From positions 354,220 to 418,219 of the forward strand of contig NZ_LMEZ01000006.1 of NCBI RefSeq assembly GCF_001426545.1: a DNA stretch of 64,000 nt, in the 5' to 3' direction. A program made the translations under genes and the position numbers. Source of the stretch: Mycobacterium sp. Root135. GTDB lineage: Bacteria > Actinomycetota > Actinomycetes > Mycobacteriales > Mycobacteriaceae. The stretch's first letter is position 1, and the number at the start of each line of letters is the position of its first letter. The notes under the pieces were generated by a model. That model was not told the DNA's origin. It made no database searches and was given only the letters and a program-made list of their open reading frames with translations. Below, piece by piece: positions 14,990 to 22,778 of this stretch.

Positions 14990-15256
14990 ATGGCGCGCAC
15001 GAAGCCAGCACGCGTCCGGTCGAGCCGCGGCGGGGAGAACAAGCCCGCCAAGCGCAATGCGCTGAAGGCCCTCGGCGTCGACTCCGTGGACTACAAGGAC
15101 ACCGCGAGGCTGCGGACGTTCATCTCCGACCGGGGCAAGATCCGGTCGCGCGCCGTGACGGGGTTGACCGTCCAGCAGCAGCGGCAGATCGCCATCGCCA
15201 TCAAGAACGCTCGCGAGATGGCGCTGCTGCCCTACCCCGGCCAATCCCCGCGGTGA
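14990..15256 (+). CDS. rpsR2: 30S ribosomal protein S18, zinc-independent form
   Basis: An 88-residue S18. Diagnostic segments are VDYKDTARLRTFISDRGKIRSR and LTVQQQRQIAIAIKNAREMALLPY. The N-terminal Cys residues of the zinc-binding mycobacterial S18 are absent. ATG 14990 follows the rpsN2 stop with no gap, so it is the third gene of the Zur-controlled operon rpmG2-rpsN2-rpsR2. Confidence 0.96.
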   Translation: MARTKPARVRSSRGGENKPAKRNALKALGVDSVDYKDTARLRTFISDRGKIRSRAVTGLTVQQQRQIAIAIKNAREMALLPYPGQSPR

Positions 15257-15259
15257 CTG

Positions 15260-15553
15260 CTAGCTCGTCGGCGGGCAGAGGTCGCGGCCCCGGTCGACCA
15301 TCCTGGGGCTGATCGGGACGGGCACCGGCTGCCGCTGGTCGTCGATTGGGACGTAACCGGGACTCAAGACCGCCTTGACGTCCTGATAGTGACCGAGCCA
15401 TCTGGCGTCGTCGGTGAGCGCGTACTCCGTACCGTCGGCCGTGAACGTCACCCAGTCCGGCGGGTGGCACGTCAGGACGCCGCGGTCGACGGTGAAGGGC
15501 CAGGAATGCACCAGTGCCGTCAGGGTCAAGGCCGTGCACACCCGCGTCCCCAT
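15260..15553 (-). CDS. Small secreted protein, DUF2511-like
   Basis: A 97-residue protein with a short N-terminal hydrophobic stretch (VCTALTLTALVHSWPF) that may be a signal peptide. The core GVLTCHPPDWVTFTADGTEYALTDDARW resembles the DUF2511 pattern of a Cys followed by Val-rich strand, a Gly turn and a Tyr-Ala-hydrophobic strand. A second Cys near the C-terminus (DLCPP) could form a disulphide with the first. It is convergent with rpsR2, only 3 bp away. Function is unknown. Confidence 0.6.
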   Translation of the reverse strand: MGTRVCTALTLTALVHSWPFTVDRGVLTCHPPDWVTFTADGTEYALTDDARWLGHYQDVKAVLSPGYVPIDDQRQPVPVPISPRMVDRGRDLCPPTS

Positions 15554-15662
15554 TCCGCGAGTTTAACGAGCGGGGGTTTGCTGCGCGGCGCACACGCGGA
15601 CCATAAGTAGACTGCCGGACGTCGTAGCCGCCCCGGCAACGAGCCGTTCTCAAGTTAGCCGG

Positions 15663-16946
15663 TCAGCGTGGGGGCACATTGGGTCTCCAGGTACCGACGA
15701 CATGGTCCACGATCGGCTCTGCCATACGACCCGCCTCCGCTTGCACACTCGACGGCAAGGACGCAGCCGCCCGCTCGAATGCGCCAGGAATCTTGGCTCG
15801 GAGGTCGTCGACCCAAGCCACCGCCCGATCCCCGGATATCCCGAGCCGGCGGCCGACCTTGCTCCAATCAGAACGGTTGACGTCCAACATCTTCCAGTGC
15901 TCGCCGATCTTCATCGACGACCTGAGGCGGTCACGGTGGGTATAGGGCGCAGCGGAGGCGACGTCGTAGAGCGGCGCAATCTGCGCGCGGGAGCCGATGA
16001 GGACGACCGAGTAGTTCTTTGCGTGAGCGTCCGTCCCACCGATGAGGACGTTGTAGGCCAGCGATTTGAAGAATCGCTCGGCGTTCACGTCGCGGTCCTC
16101 GATGGGAAGCCTGCCGAGGAGGTCGGCGATCTCACCTACCCCGGGCCCACCATCGGATTGGTACTTCAGGCTGGGGTGCACCGACAGCGCTTGGCACATG
16201 TCTTCCTGATGGACGCGGCGCCACCTCGCCCCGTCGCGGCGGCGGTCGTATCGAGTAGACATCAGTACCTGGACGTCTCCGATCTGCACGATTTCGGAGG
16301 TGGCGGCAAGCAATCCGAGTTGACGCGCAGCGCGCAGGCACAGCGTCTCGTTGACATGGTGCCGTGCGTATTCGGCAATTGCAGGCTTGACGATGACGGT
16401 TGTGGGTGTGGAGTCGCGCGGGACGCCGAATCGTCCAGATGCCGGATCCCGGAACAGGGCAATCTTCGGTTGAGCGCCGGCCAGGCTCCATCGGCCGCCG
16501 AACTTACCTGGATCCCAGTCGGATTGGTGAGAAGCGAGACGCCCAACGAGGTCCTCCAAGTCGCCTTGGCTGAGCCATTCGACGTCACCGGTTCGAGTAC
16601 CCGCGTCGGCCGAGTCGTCGTCGGGCAGAAGAATCTGGACTGCGCCGGCCGCGTCCCGGCCGACGTGAGTGAGCAAGGCGAAGGGGTTGTTGGGCGACAC
16701 GTTGTACTCACGGCCCCACCGCTGCCGCGCCCCTTCACTGTCGGGCAGCAGGCCTTCGAGGTAAGCACGGACAGCCTTGTCACGGTGCCGTCCTGACAGG
16801 ACGGGCAACGACAGCGACAAGGGCGTCGGGTCGGCCTGGTCGACGTACCGCTCGTCGTACAAGAAGCCGAGCGAGCCCTGGGTGGACTGCGTCAGCGTCC
16901 CCGCCGGTGTTCCGTCCAGGTAGACCCGCAGCGTCCTGATTGCCAT
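15663..16946 (-). CDS. hipA: HipA-type serine/threonine kinase toxin
   Basis: A 427-residue HipA-family kinase. The N-terminal couple domain starts with RTLRVYLDGTPAGTL and includes LPVLSGRHRDKAVRAYLEGLLPDSEGAR. The kinase core has GGRWSLAGAQPKIAL (the nucleotide-binding/autophosphorylation loop region with S-G/A-x-Q-x-K), the catalytic loop GGTDAHAKNYS with Asp and Asn, and the metal-binding PLYDVASA (Asp). All catalytic residues look intact. In E. coli HipA phosphorylates glutamyl-tRNA synthetase and causes persistence. The start overlaps the antitoxin gene by the ATGA quartet. The pair is flanked by housekeeping-like genes, not by mobile elements. Confidence 0.92.
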   Translation of the reverse strand: MAIRTLRVYLDGTPAGTLTQSTQGSLGFLYDERYVDQADPTPLSLSLPVLSGRHRDKAVRAYLEGLLPDSEGARQRWGREYNVSPNNPFALLTHVGRDAAGAVQILLPDDDSADAGTRTGDVEWLSQGDLEDLVGRLASHQSDWDPGKFGGRWSLAGAQPKIALFRDPASGRFGVPRDSTPTTVIVKPAIAEYARHHVNETLCLRAARQLGLLAATSEIVQIGDVQVLMSTRYDRRRDGARWRRVHQEDMCQALSVHPSLKYQSDGGPGVGEIADLLGRLPIEDRDVNAERFFKSLAYNVLIGGTDAHAKNYSVVLIGSRAQIAPLYDVASAAPYTHRDRLRSSMKIGEHWKMLDVNRSDWSKVGRRLGISGDRAVAWVDDLRAKIPGAFERAAASLPSSVQAEAGRMAEPIVDHVVGTWRPNVPPR

Positions 16947-17254
16947 CAGGGCTCGTTCGTCCCGAAGAGCGCGTCGAATGGGTCAACTTTCGCCTCGGCT
17001 TCCGGCTTGCCCTGAGGATCTTTCCGACGCGCGGCAAGCGGGATGTCGAGGATGGTTGCGTCGAGGTTCACGCCGACGAGCCGGAGGGCGTCAAGCACCC
17101 GTTGCGCTTCGAGCCGTGGATGACCTTTTTCCAGTCGAACCACCCAGTCTCGACTCATGTGTAGTCGCGCAGCCAGGTCGGCCTGTGTCATTCCACGGGC
17201 TGTGCGTGCCTTGCGAACGAGAGCACCAAGATCGCCCATCGTCCTGATTTCCAT
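16946..17254 (-). CDS. hipB: HipB-type Xre-family antitoxin
   Basis: A short helix-turn-helix protein (102 residues from ATG 17254; in-frame ATGs at 17266 and 17284 would add 4 or 10 residues). The HTH is LGALVRKARTARGMTQADLAARLHMSRDWVVRLEKG, typical of HipB/Cro. The C-terminal tail is basic then acidic (RRKDPQGKPEAEAKVDPFDALFG) and probably wraps the toxin. It overlaps hipA by 4 bp. Antitoxins of this type bind operators upstream of their own promoter; the perfect palindrome at 17306-17321 is well placed for that. Confidence 0.88.
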   Translation of the reverse strand: MEIRTMGDLGALVRKARTARGMTQADLAARLHMSRDWVVRLEKGHPRLEAQRVLDALRLVGVNLDATILDIPLAARRKDPQGKPEAEAKVDPFDALFGTNEP

Positions 17255-17305
17255 CGCAGACTCCATGTCGTCGTTCGGCAACATTTCGGATTGTAGCCGT
17301 TCGAC

Positions 17306-17321
17306 GTCTTTTGCAAAAGAC
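17306..17321. promoter_or_regulatory. Perfect 16-bp palindrome upstream of hipBA, candidate HipB operator
   Basis: GTCTTTTGCAAAAGAC is identical to its reverse complement. It lies 22-52 bp before the possible hipB start codons in the 112-151 bp intergenic region, the expected place for an autoregulatory operator. Confidence 0.6.
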
Positions 17322-17396
17322 TGCGTTCTACGACTTATCGCACGTCAGAGTCATGCCATCCGATCCGTTCGACGGCCCCGTATGCGCCAACAGTCG

Positions 17397-18245
17397 TCAG
17401 TACCCGAAGTAGACCGCCGCCATGTCGTCTCCGCCGTGACCGGCCTCGCTGGCGGCGTCGAAGGCAGCACGGACACCGTCGATCAACACCGTGGACAGTC
17501 CGGCTGCCTCGATCGCGTCGCGGATCAGCCCGGTGTCCTTGCGGACGCCGTCGACGCTGAACTGCGGGGCAAACGACGACTCCAAAATCGCCTTGCCCTT
17601 CATCTGCAGGTACGGCGAACCCGCCGCGGCCCCGTCGAACGCGTCGAGCATCAGCTGCTGATCCACGCCGAGGCCCTTGGCGAGGGCGAGCGACTGGCCG
17701 ACGGCCGCGGCCAGTGCACCGATCCACGCGTTGCAGACCAGCTTGAGCTTGGATCCGAGACCGAGCTCGTCACCCACCCAGATCGTCTTGGCCGCCATCG
17801 CGTCGAACGCCGGCTGCACCTTCTCGCGCAGCGCGGGGTCACCGGAGGCCAACATGACCAGCTTGCCCTGCTCGGCGGGCGCCTTGGTGCCGAGCACCGG
17901 ACAGTCCAAGAACGCGACGCCATGCTCAGCGGCGAGCGCCGCGGTCTGGGCGGCACCGTCGACGCCGACGGTCGCGCACTGCACGAAGACCGCGTCCTGC
18001 TTCATGGCCGGCAGCACCGTGGCCATCAATTCGAGCGTCGCCGCGGCGTCGAACAGCATCGCCACCACGACGTCGGCGTCGGCGACCGCCGCGGTGGGAT
18101 CGAGGGCGACGGTGGCACCGTCGTCGGCCAGCGGTTCCGCCCGCTCGACCGTGCGGTTCCAGACCGTCACCTCGATGTCCTCGCGCAACAACGACTGCGC
18201 CATCCCCGCGCCCATGGCGCCCATACCCAGAACCGTCACTCGCAT
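17397..18245 (-). CDS. NAD(P)-dependent beta-hydroxyacid dehydrogenase (HIBADH/6PGDH family)
   Basis: A 282-residue protein of the 3-hydroxyisobutyrate dehydrogenase family. The N-terminal dinucleotide motif is VTVLGMGAMGAGMAQSLL and the Arg after the second strand (WNRT) suggests NADP preference. The substrate-binding segment reads FLDCPVLGTKAPAEQGKL, a variant of DAPVSGG, and the catalytic lysine region is GLGSKLKLVCNAWIG. The ATG at 18245 begins exactly at the Rossmann fold; an upstream in-frame start adds six residues. Related actinobacterial proteins act as 3-hydroxyisobutyrate, glyoxylate or imine reductases, so the substrate is open. No operon partner is evident. Confidence 0.85.
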   Translation of the reverse strand: MRVTVLGMGAMGAGMAQSLLREDIEVTVWNRTVERAEPLADDGATVALDPTAAVADADVVVAMLFDAAATLELMATVLPAMKQDAVFVQCATVGVDGAAQTAALAAEHGVAFLDCPVLGTKAPAEQGKLVMLASGDPALREKVQPAFDAMAAKTIWVGDELGLGSKLKLVCNAWIGALAAAVGQSLALAKGLGVDQQLMLDAFDGAAAGSPYLQMKGKAILESSFAPQFSVDGVRKDTGLIRDAIEAAGLSTVLIDGVRAAFDAASEAGHGGDDMAAVYFGY

Positions 18246-18386
18246 GAGAGCCATTCTGCCCACACCCTGACCTGGAGCCTCGGACTGCGGGTATGCAGCG
18301 GTAACTTCGCCCGGTCCGCGCCACCGGCGCAGCGCCCGTTAGCCTGGCTTTGCGGCGCGGTGCCGCGTTTGCCAGGAGGATTACCC

Positions 18387-19187
18387 ATGCGCACTCTCAG
18401 CGTGGCCACACTCGCCACGGTTGCCACCATCTTCGGTTCGTCGGGCATAGCGGCGGCGGCGCCAAAGGACTACTGCGCCGACCTCAAGGGCGCCAACACC
18501 GGCACCTCGTGCGTCATCCAGCTCGCCGACCCCGCGTACGGCGTGAGCATCAGCATTCCGCAGGACTACCCCGACCAGAAGTCGGTCTCCGACTACGTGT
18601 CCCAGACGCGCGACGCGTTCCTCAACGTGGCCAAGTCCGGAGCGACGCGCACGGCACCGTACCAGTTGACCGCCACGCCAACGGAATACACCTCGGCGGT
18701 TCCGCCGCGTGGCTCGCAGGCCGTGGTGTTCAGGGTGACCCAGAGCCTCGGCGACGGGACCTCGAAGACGACCTTCAAGGCGTTCAACTGGGACCAGACC
18801 TATCGCAAGACGATCACCTACACCGCCGCACCGGACGACAAACTGAACACGCCGCTGTGGCGGGTCGACGATCCGCTGCCGACCGTCGCCCCGATCGTCG
18901 CGGCCGAGCTGCAGAAGCAGTTGGCACCGCCGCCGGTGGCGCCCCCGACGCCGCCCGCGGAGGCGGGACAGCCGGTGACGCCCACGCCGACCACCGCGCC
19001 GCCACCGCCGCCCGCACCGTTGCCGATCTCGTCGACGGCGCTCTACAACCCGGCCAACTATCAGAACTTCGCGGTGGTCAACGACGGGGTGATCTTCTTC
19101 TTCGACCAGGGCGTGTTGCTGCCCGACTCGGCTGGGCCGCTGCAGGTCCTGGTGCCACGGTCGGCGATCGACCCGATGATCGCCTAG
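18387..19187 (+). CDS. mpt64: MPT64-like secreted protein with proline-rich insertion
   Basis: A 266-residue secreted protein homologous to the M. tuberculosis antigen MPT64 (RsiV/DUF3298-type fold). A Sec signal peptide of about 25 residues ends at AAAAPK; mature segments PKDYCADLKGANTGTSC, YPDQKSVSDYVSQTRDAFL, PPRGSQAVVF, FKAFNWDQTYRKTITY and YQNFAVVNDGVIFFFDQG match MPT64 nearly position for position. Between DPLPTVAPIVAAEL and the YQNFAV segment there is an insertion of about 45 residues rich in Pro, Ala and Thr that MPT64 lacks. ATG 18387 follows AGGAGGA. MPT64 is secreted and binds host and membrane targets; the role in an environmental species is unknown. Confidence 0.88.
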   Translation: MRTLSVATLATVATIFGSSGIAAAAPKDYCADLKGANTGTSCVIQLADPAYGVSISIPQDYPDQKSVSDYVSQTRDAFLNVAKSGATRTAPYQLTATPTEYTSAVPPRGSQAVVFRVTQSLGDGTSKTTFKAFNWDQTYRKTITYTAAPDDKLNTPLWRVDDPLPTVAPIVAAELQKQLAPPPVAPPTPPAEAGQPVTPTPTTAPPPPPAPLPISSTALYNPANYQNFAVVNDGVIFFFDQGVLLPDSAGPLQVLVPRSAIDPMIA

Positions 19188-19191
19188 AGCC

Positions 19192-19596
19192 TCAGTCGGC
19201 CTCGATCGGGTACGGATGCGCGGTGTCGGACTCGTAGCAGATCGCGAAGGGCTTGTTCGTGATGAACAGGAACGTGACGTCGTTGTCGGCGGTGGCGCCG
19301 TGCTCCATCCAGCCGCCCTCGGGGAACCAGACGAAACAGCCCGGTCCGTATTCGCCCTTGTGCGTGTTCAGGATTCCGTCGAGGACGTACATGCCGTGAG
19401 CGTGCGGGTGGGTGTGCCACACGTTGGTGAAGCCCGCCGCGTACCGGAGCATGAAGACCTGCATGCCGGTGTCGGGATCGGAAAACAGTTCCTTGGAGGG
19501 GATTTCGGCACCGATCTGCGGGACGACGAACATCGACCACGGCATGCGGCTCGAGTCCGCGACGGTGAGTTCTATCTGGTTGCTCGGCACCTTCAC
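19192..19596 (-). CDS. Single-domain cupin protein
   Basis: A 134-residue cupin. The metal-binding motif 1 is VWHTHPHAHGMYVLDGIL and motif 2 follows at GCFVWFPEGGWMEHGA, giving His ligands on a beta-barrel. The GTG start at 19596 begins VKVPSNQIELTVADSS. The N-terminal 30 codons and the upstream non-coding region are duplicated at 24126-24306 as a broken copy. Small cupins of this type act as dioxygenases, isomerases or regulators; no substrate can be assigned. Confidence 0.82.
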   Translation of the reverse strand: MKVPSNQIELTVADSSRMPWSMFVVPQIGAEIPSKELFSDPDTGMQVFMLRYAAGFTNVWHTHPHAHGMYVLDGILNTHKGEYGPGCFVWFPEGGWMEHGATADNDVTFLFITNKPFAICYESDTAHPYPIEAD

Positions 19597-19697
19597 GTGA
19601 CCCGGTTCCTCTCGACATCACCCGCGTCCGTCGCGGGAGTTCGAGCAGAACTTTAGGAATCCTTTGTTTCCGAATGGTTTTCGCAGGATTACGGTCA
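19522..19697. repeat. Source copy of a duplicated ~180-bp segment (cupin 5' end plus upstream region)
   Basis: This segment, covering the first part of the cupin gene and the whole gap to the lipase stop codon, is about 85-90% identical by eye to 24126-24306. The other copy is joined to an SDR gene tail, so a duplication/recombination event has occurred. Confidence 0.8.
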
Positions 19698-20891
19698 GTT
19701 TGCGTGGGTGGCCAAGGCTTCGCGCAAGAACGGCGTGGAGTCGGCCATCGATGCGAGGACGGTGCCGCTGTGGTCTTCGTCGGGGTAGACGTGCAGGGTG
19801 ACGTTCTGATTGTTGGCGACCAGCTGGTGATAGAACGACAGGGTCGACTCTGGCGGCACGTCGCGGTCGAGGAGACCGACACCGAGGAAGATGGGTCGGT
19901 CGAAACCGGTGGACGGCGTACCCATGAATGCGTACAGCGCGTCGGCCATGCCGGGTATCGAATTCAAGGGTGCGGTGAAGAAGGCTGCGGGCGTCATATT
20001 GGAGAGTTCCTCGGAAAGCGCTAGCGTGCAGACTGTTTCGGCCCGGTCTGCGGCGTTGCGTCCGGCAGGACTGAGCACGCCGTCGACGTCGAGGTCGGGC
20101 CGTGCCTCGCGCAGCGCGGCAAGGATGTAGGCGGTGTAGGCGTTGGCGATCGGCCCGAGCTCGGGCAGCTTGAAGTCCGGGCCGGTCTCATAGACGAGCT
20201 TGTCGATGTTGGCCGGAGTGCCGGTCGCCACCACGCCCCGGTAGTCGAGTTCGGTGCCCTGGCTGAATTCGGTGGCCCAGCGGGCGCTGCTGATGGCAGC
20301 GCCGCCGCCTTGGGACTGGCCGACGATGGCCCATCGCGGTGACAGTGGCAGACCCATGTCGTGGGCGGCGATCACAGAGTCCACGACGCCGTTGGCGGTG
20401 GTCACGCTGTTGAGGTAGCTCATCAAGCCCGGTGTTCCCAAGCCGGCGTAGTCGCTGGCGACGACGGCATAGCCCTCGCCCAGCCAGTGCGAGAGGTACT
20501 CGTCGTCGCGCGGGGTACGTGGGAACGCGGAAGGCGTGCAGTCGTCGCCGAGGCCGACGGTGCCGTGCGCCCACGCGATGACTGGGAACCCGCCCTCGGG
20601 CGCCGGACCGGGCGGCAGGAACACCGCGCCGGTGCTGACCGCGGGCCTGTCGTGCTGGTCGACCGTGGAGTAGAGCACGCGGTAGGCGGGGCCAGCGCCG
20701 CTCAGCGACAGGGCGGGATCCAACGGCACGGACTCGATGGTGGTTCCCTGCGGAGGTATCGGAGCGGCGAACGCGCGAGCGTCGAGCCCCGACCAGTCCG
20801 GCACGTCGGCATGGGCGGGGGCCATCGGAAGAACCGAGAACGCCAGCACGAGAAGCGCCGACAGTCCAGTCACACATCGCGTCAATCCCAT
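19695..20891 (-). CDS. Secreted lipase/esterase (LIP family, alpha/beta hydrolase)
   Basis: A 398-residue exported hydrolase of the secretory lipase family. A signal peptide (MGLTRCVTGLSALLVLAFSV) ends near APAHA. The nucleophile elbow is VGQSQGGGAA (Ser, about residue 200), the oxyanion region is AWAHGTVGLGDDC, and the catalytic His is probably in DEDHSGTV near the C-terminus, with Asp in VGLLDRDVPPE. Conserved GYAVVASDYAGLGTPG precedes the nucleophile. ATG 20891 is chosen over a TTG 12 bp upstream. Members hydrolyse triacylglycerols or short esters outside the cell. Confidence 0.88.
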   Translation of the reverse strand: MGLTRCVTGLSALLVLAFSVLPMAPAHADVPDWSGLDARAFAAPIPPQGTTIESVPLDPALSLSGAGPAYRVLYSTVDQHDRPAVSTGAVFLPPGPAPEGGFPVIAWAHGTVGLGDDCTPSAFPRTPRDDEYLSHWLGEGYAVVASDYAGLGTPGLMSYLNSVTTANGVVDSVIAAHDMGLPLSPRWAIVGQSQGGGAAISSARWATEFSQGTELDYRGVVATGTPANIDKLVYETGPDFKLPELGPIANAYTAYILAALREARPDLDVDGVLSPAGRNAADRAETVCTLALSEELSNMTPAAFFTAPLNSIPGMADALYAFMGTPSTGFDRPIFLGVGLLDRDVPPESTLSFYHQLVANNQNVTLHVYPDEDHSGTVLASMADSTPFLREALATHAN

Positions 20892-21117
20892 GGCCAGAGT
20901 CAACCAGACGGCTGGCGAAGACGTGGCACCTTGCGCGTCAAATACGCACGGCCGCCTGATCGATCACATGATCGGTTGGCGTCGGTTGTCGAATGCGCCG
21001 AGGAACGTGCAATGTGCCGAGCGCGGTCGACGACCTTCGATCGTCGAATTGCCAGTTGCCGGAAACGAATCGACGCTTCATCGGCCGTAATGGTGGGTGA
21101 CTCACTAGGCTGAGTCG

Positions 21118-21957
21118 ATGATCTCTCGAGCCACCGCGCAATCTCGCAGCCGTCGCAAGCGCCGCGGGCTTTTGCGCCGACTCGTCGGCGTCATGGCCGC
21201 CGCTCTACTCGCTGCCGGAGCCACGGCGCCCTCCGCGCTCGCCGCACCCGACCCGACGGCGCCGGCTGACTTCGTGTCGCTGAGCGACGTCGATCCCACG
21301 ATCCTCTACGACATCCGGTACGCCACTCCGCACAACTTCACCGGTGATCCCGTCGACGGCTACCTTGCGCCGATGTGCATCCTGACGCGGACGACCGCCG
21401 AGGCGCTCCAACGAGCTCAACGAGAGTTCCTCGAACAAGGCCTCACGCTGAAGGTGTACGACTGTTATCGGCCTCAGCGAGCCGTCGACGACTTCGTCGG
21501 GTGGGCCCAGGATTTGCCGGACCAACGGATGAAGGCCGAATTCTATCCTCGCGTCGACAAGTCAGATCTGTTCCGCGACGGCTACATCGCCGAACAGTCC
21601 GGACACAGCCGCGGCAGCACGATGGACCTGACTCTGGTGCCGCTGGCGCAAGCGCAGACGCGCCCGTACGTGCCTGGTGAGCCATTGGTCGACTGCACGG
21701 CGCCGCAGGCGATTCGGTTCCCCGACCAGTCCGTCGACATGGGTACCGGTTACGACTGCTTCGATACGCTGGCCCACACGTTGGATCCGCGGATCCAAGG
21801 CGACCAGCTGAAGAACCGGCTGCTACTCAAGGACGGCTTGGAGAAGCAGGGGCTGGTCAACTACGAGAACGAATGGTGGCACTTCACCTTCCAGCCGGAG
21901 ACTTACCCCGACACGTACTTCGACTTCCCCGTCGAGCAGGCCTCCCTCACCGGCTGA
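21118..21957 (+). CDS. Secreted D-alanyl-D-alanine dipeptidase, VanX/DdpX-like
   Basis: A 279-residue M15-family zinc peptidase. An N-terminal basic region and hydrophobic signal (LLRRLVGVMAAALLAAGATAPSALA) indicate export. The zinc and catalytic motifs are SGHSRGSTMDLTL (SxHxxGxxxD) and ENEWWHF (ExxxH with catalytic Glu), and the core YDIRYATPHNFTG with VYDCYRPQRAV is diagnostic. It would cleave D-Ala-D-Ala dipeptides; in non-resistant bacteria such enzymes recycle or catabolise cell-wall D-Ala rather than conferring vancomycin resistance. No vanH or vanA homologues lie nearby. Confidence 0.9.
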   Translation: MISRATAQSRSRRKRRGLLRRLVGVMAAALLAAGATAPSALAAPDPTAPADFVSLSDVDPTILYDIRYATPHNFTGDPVDGYLAPMCILTRTTAEALQRAQREFLEQGLTLKVYDCYRPQRAVDDFVGWAQDLPDQRMKAEFYPRVDKSDLFRDGYIAEQSGHSRGSTMDLTLVPLAQAQTRPYVPGEPLVDCTAPQAIRFPDQSVDMGTGYDCFDTLAHTLDPRIQGDQLKNRLLLKDGLEKQGLVNYENEWWHFTFQPETYPDTYFDFPVEQASLTG

Positions 21958-22128
21958 CGCGCGGCGGGACCGTCACCAAACACGCAGCGGTGCGCGGTGA
22001 TACCCGGGATGCCAAGGCACGCACCCAGCTCGTGGGACACCTTGGCGGGCAGCCGCACCGCCTGCGCGCCTCTCCGACGTGAAGCACGTGGGCCGCGGCA
22101 CCTTGCCGGTCGCAGGACGCTGCCAGCA

Positions 22129-22695
22129 TCACGCGTCGCCCATCGCCGCGGCGATGACGAGTTCGGCGGCTGCGTCAACGCGGGAATCGTCACGGGTGAC
22201 GAGTACGTCCTGACACAGGCCCCTCAAACCGGAGACGACGAGTGTTGCGCGAATCCTCGCGTCGCGGCGCCCATACCCGACTGACACCAGAGCGTCGCTG
22301 ATCGGGTCGAGCATCACCGCGACCGCCGTTCGGGCGTAGGGACCGTAGGTCTCCGGGTCCGTAGTGGCGAGGCTGAGCACCTGCAACAGCATTCGTACGC
22401 TGCGCCGCTGATCCCCGCGCGTCAACCCGCGCCACAGCGTTCGCGCGGCACCGCGGAAGTCGTCCTTCGTCGCGACGTCACGGAATATCTCCCCCACCTT
22501 GGGCCGGCTGGCGTCGAGCGCTTGGGTGAGGAGTTCTCCACGATCGCCGAAGTAATACAGCAGCATTCGCTTGCTCGTCCCGAGCGCCTCGGCCATCGGC
22601 GCCAACGACATGTCGTTGACGCCGTGTGTCTCGAGGTACGCCACGACGTCCTGGAGGAGCTCCGCACGTTTCGCGGGATCGGGTGCACGAGCCAT
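22129..22695 (-). CDS. TetR-family repressor, divergent from a flavin monooxygenase
   Basis: A 188-residue TetR regulator. The N-terminal HTH spans AELLQDVVAYLETHGVNDMSLAPMAEALGTSKRMLLYYFGDRGELLTQAL. The C-terminal ligand-binding domain is all-helical. ATG 22695 is preferred to an upstream start because the longer form would begin inside the operator. Two similar palindromes lie between it and the divergent monooxygenase gene, so it most likely represses both genes until its ligand, perhaps an aromatic substrate, is present. Confidence 0.88.
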   Translation of the reverse strand: MARAPDPAKRAELLQDVVAYLETHGVNDMSLAPMAEALGTSKRMLLYYFGDRGELLTQALDASRPKVGEIFRDVATKDDFRGAARTLWRGLTRGDQRRSVRMLLQVLSLATTDPETYGPYARTAVAVMLDPISDALVSVGYGRRDARIRATLVVSGLRGLCQDVLVTRDDSRVDAAAELVIAAAMGDA

Positions 22696-22703
22696 GCCTT
22701 GAC

Positions 22704-22719
22704 CGTACCGATCGGTACG
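22704..22719. promoter_or_regulatory. TetR operator 1 (perfect palindrome)
   Basis: CGTACCGATCGGTACG is a perfect 16-bp inverted repeat 9 bp from the TetR start codon. Its core is repeated in the second site 29 bp away. Confidence 0.75.
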
Positions 22720-22732
22720 CGTACCGTCAATC

Positions 22733-22750
22733 ATGTGCCGATCGGTACAT
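22733..22750. promoter_or_regulatory. TetR operator 2 (near-perfect palindrome)
   Basis: ATGTGCCGATCGGTACAT repeats the CCGATCGGTAC core with one mismatched pair. It lies just before the monooxygenase, overlapping an alternative ATG at 22749. Confidence 0.72.
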
Positions 22751-22778
22751 GAATACTGTAGAGAGGCTGTGGGTCATC

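Noticed and set aside
21118..21957. Vancomycin-resistance gene cluster
   Set aside because: Only a VanX-like peptidase is present; no vanH/vanA-type genes or VanRS regulators are adjacent.
21958..22128. Short frames between the VanX-like gene and the TetR gene
   Set aside because: No motif or start signal; treated as intergenic.
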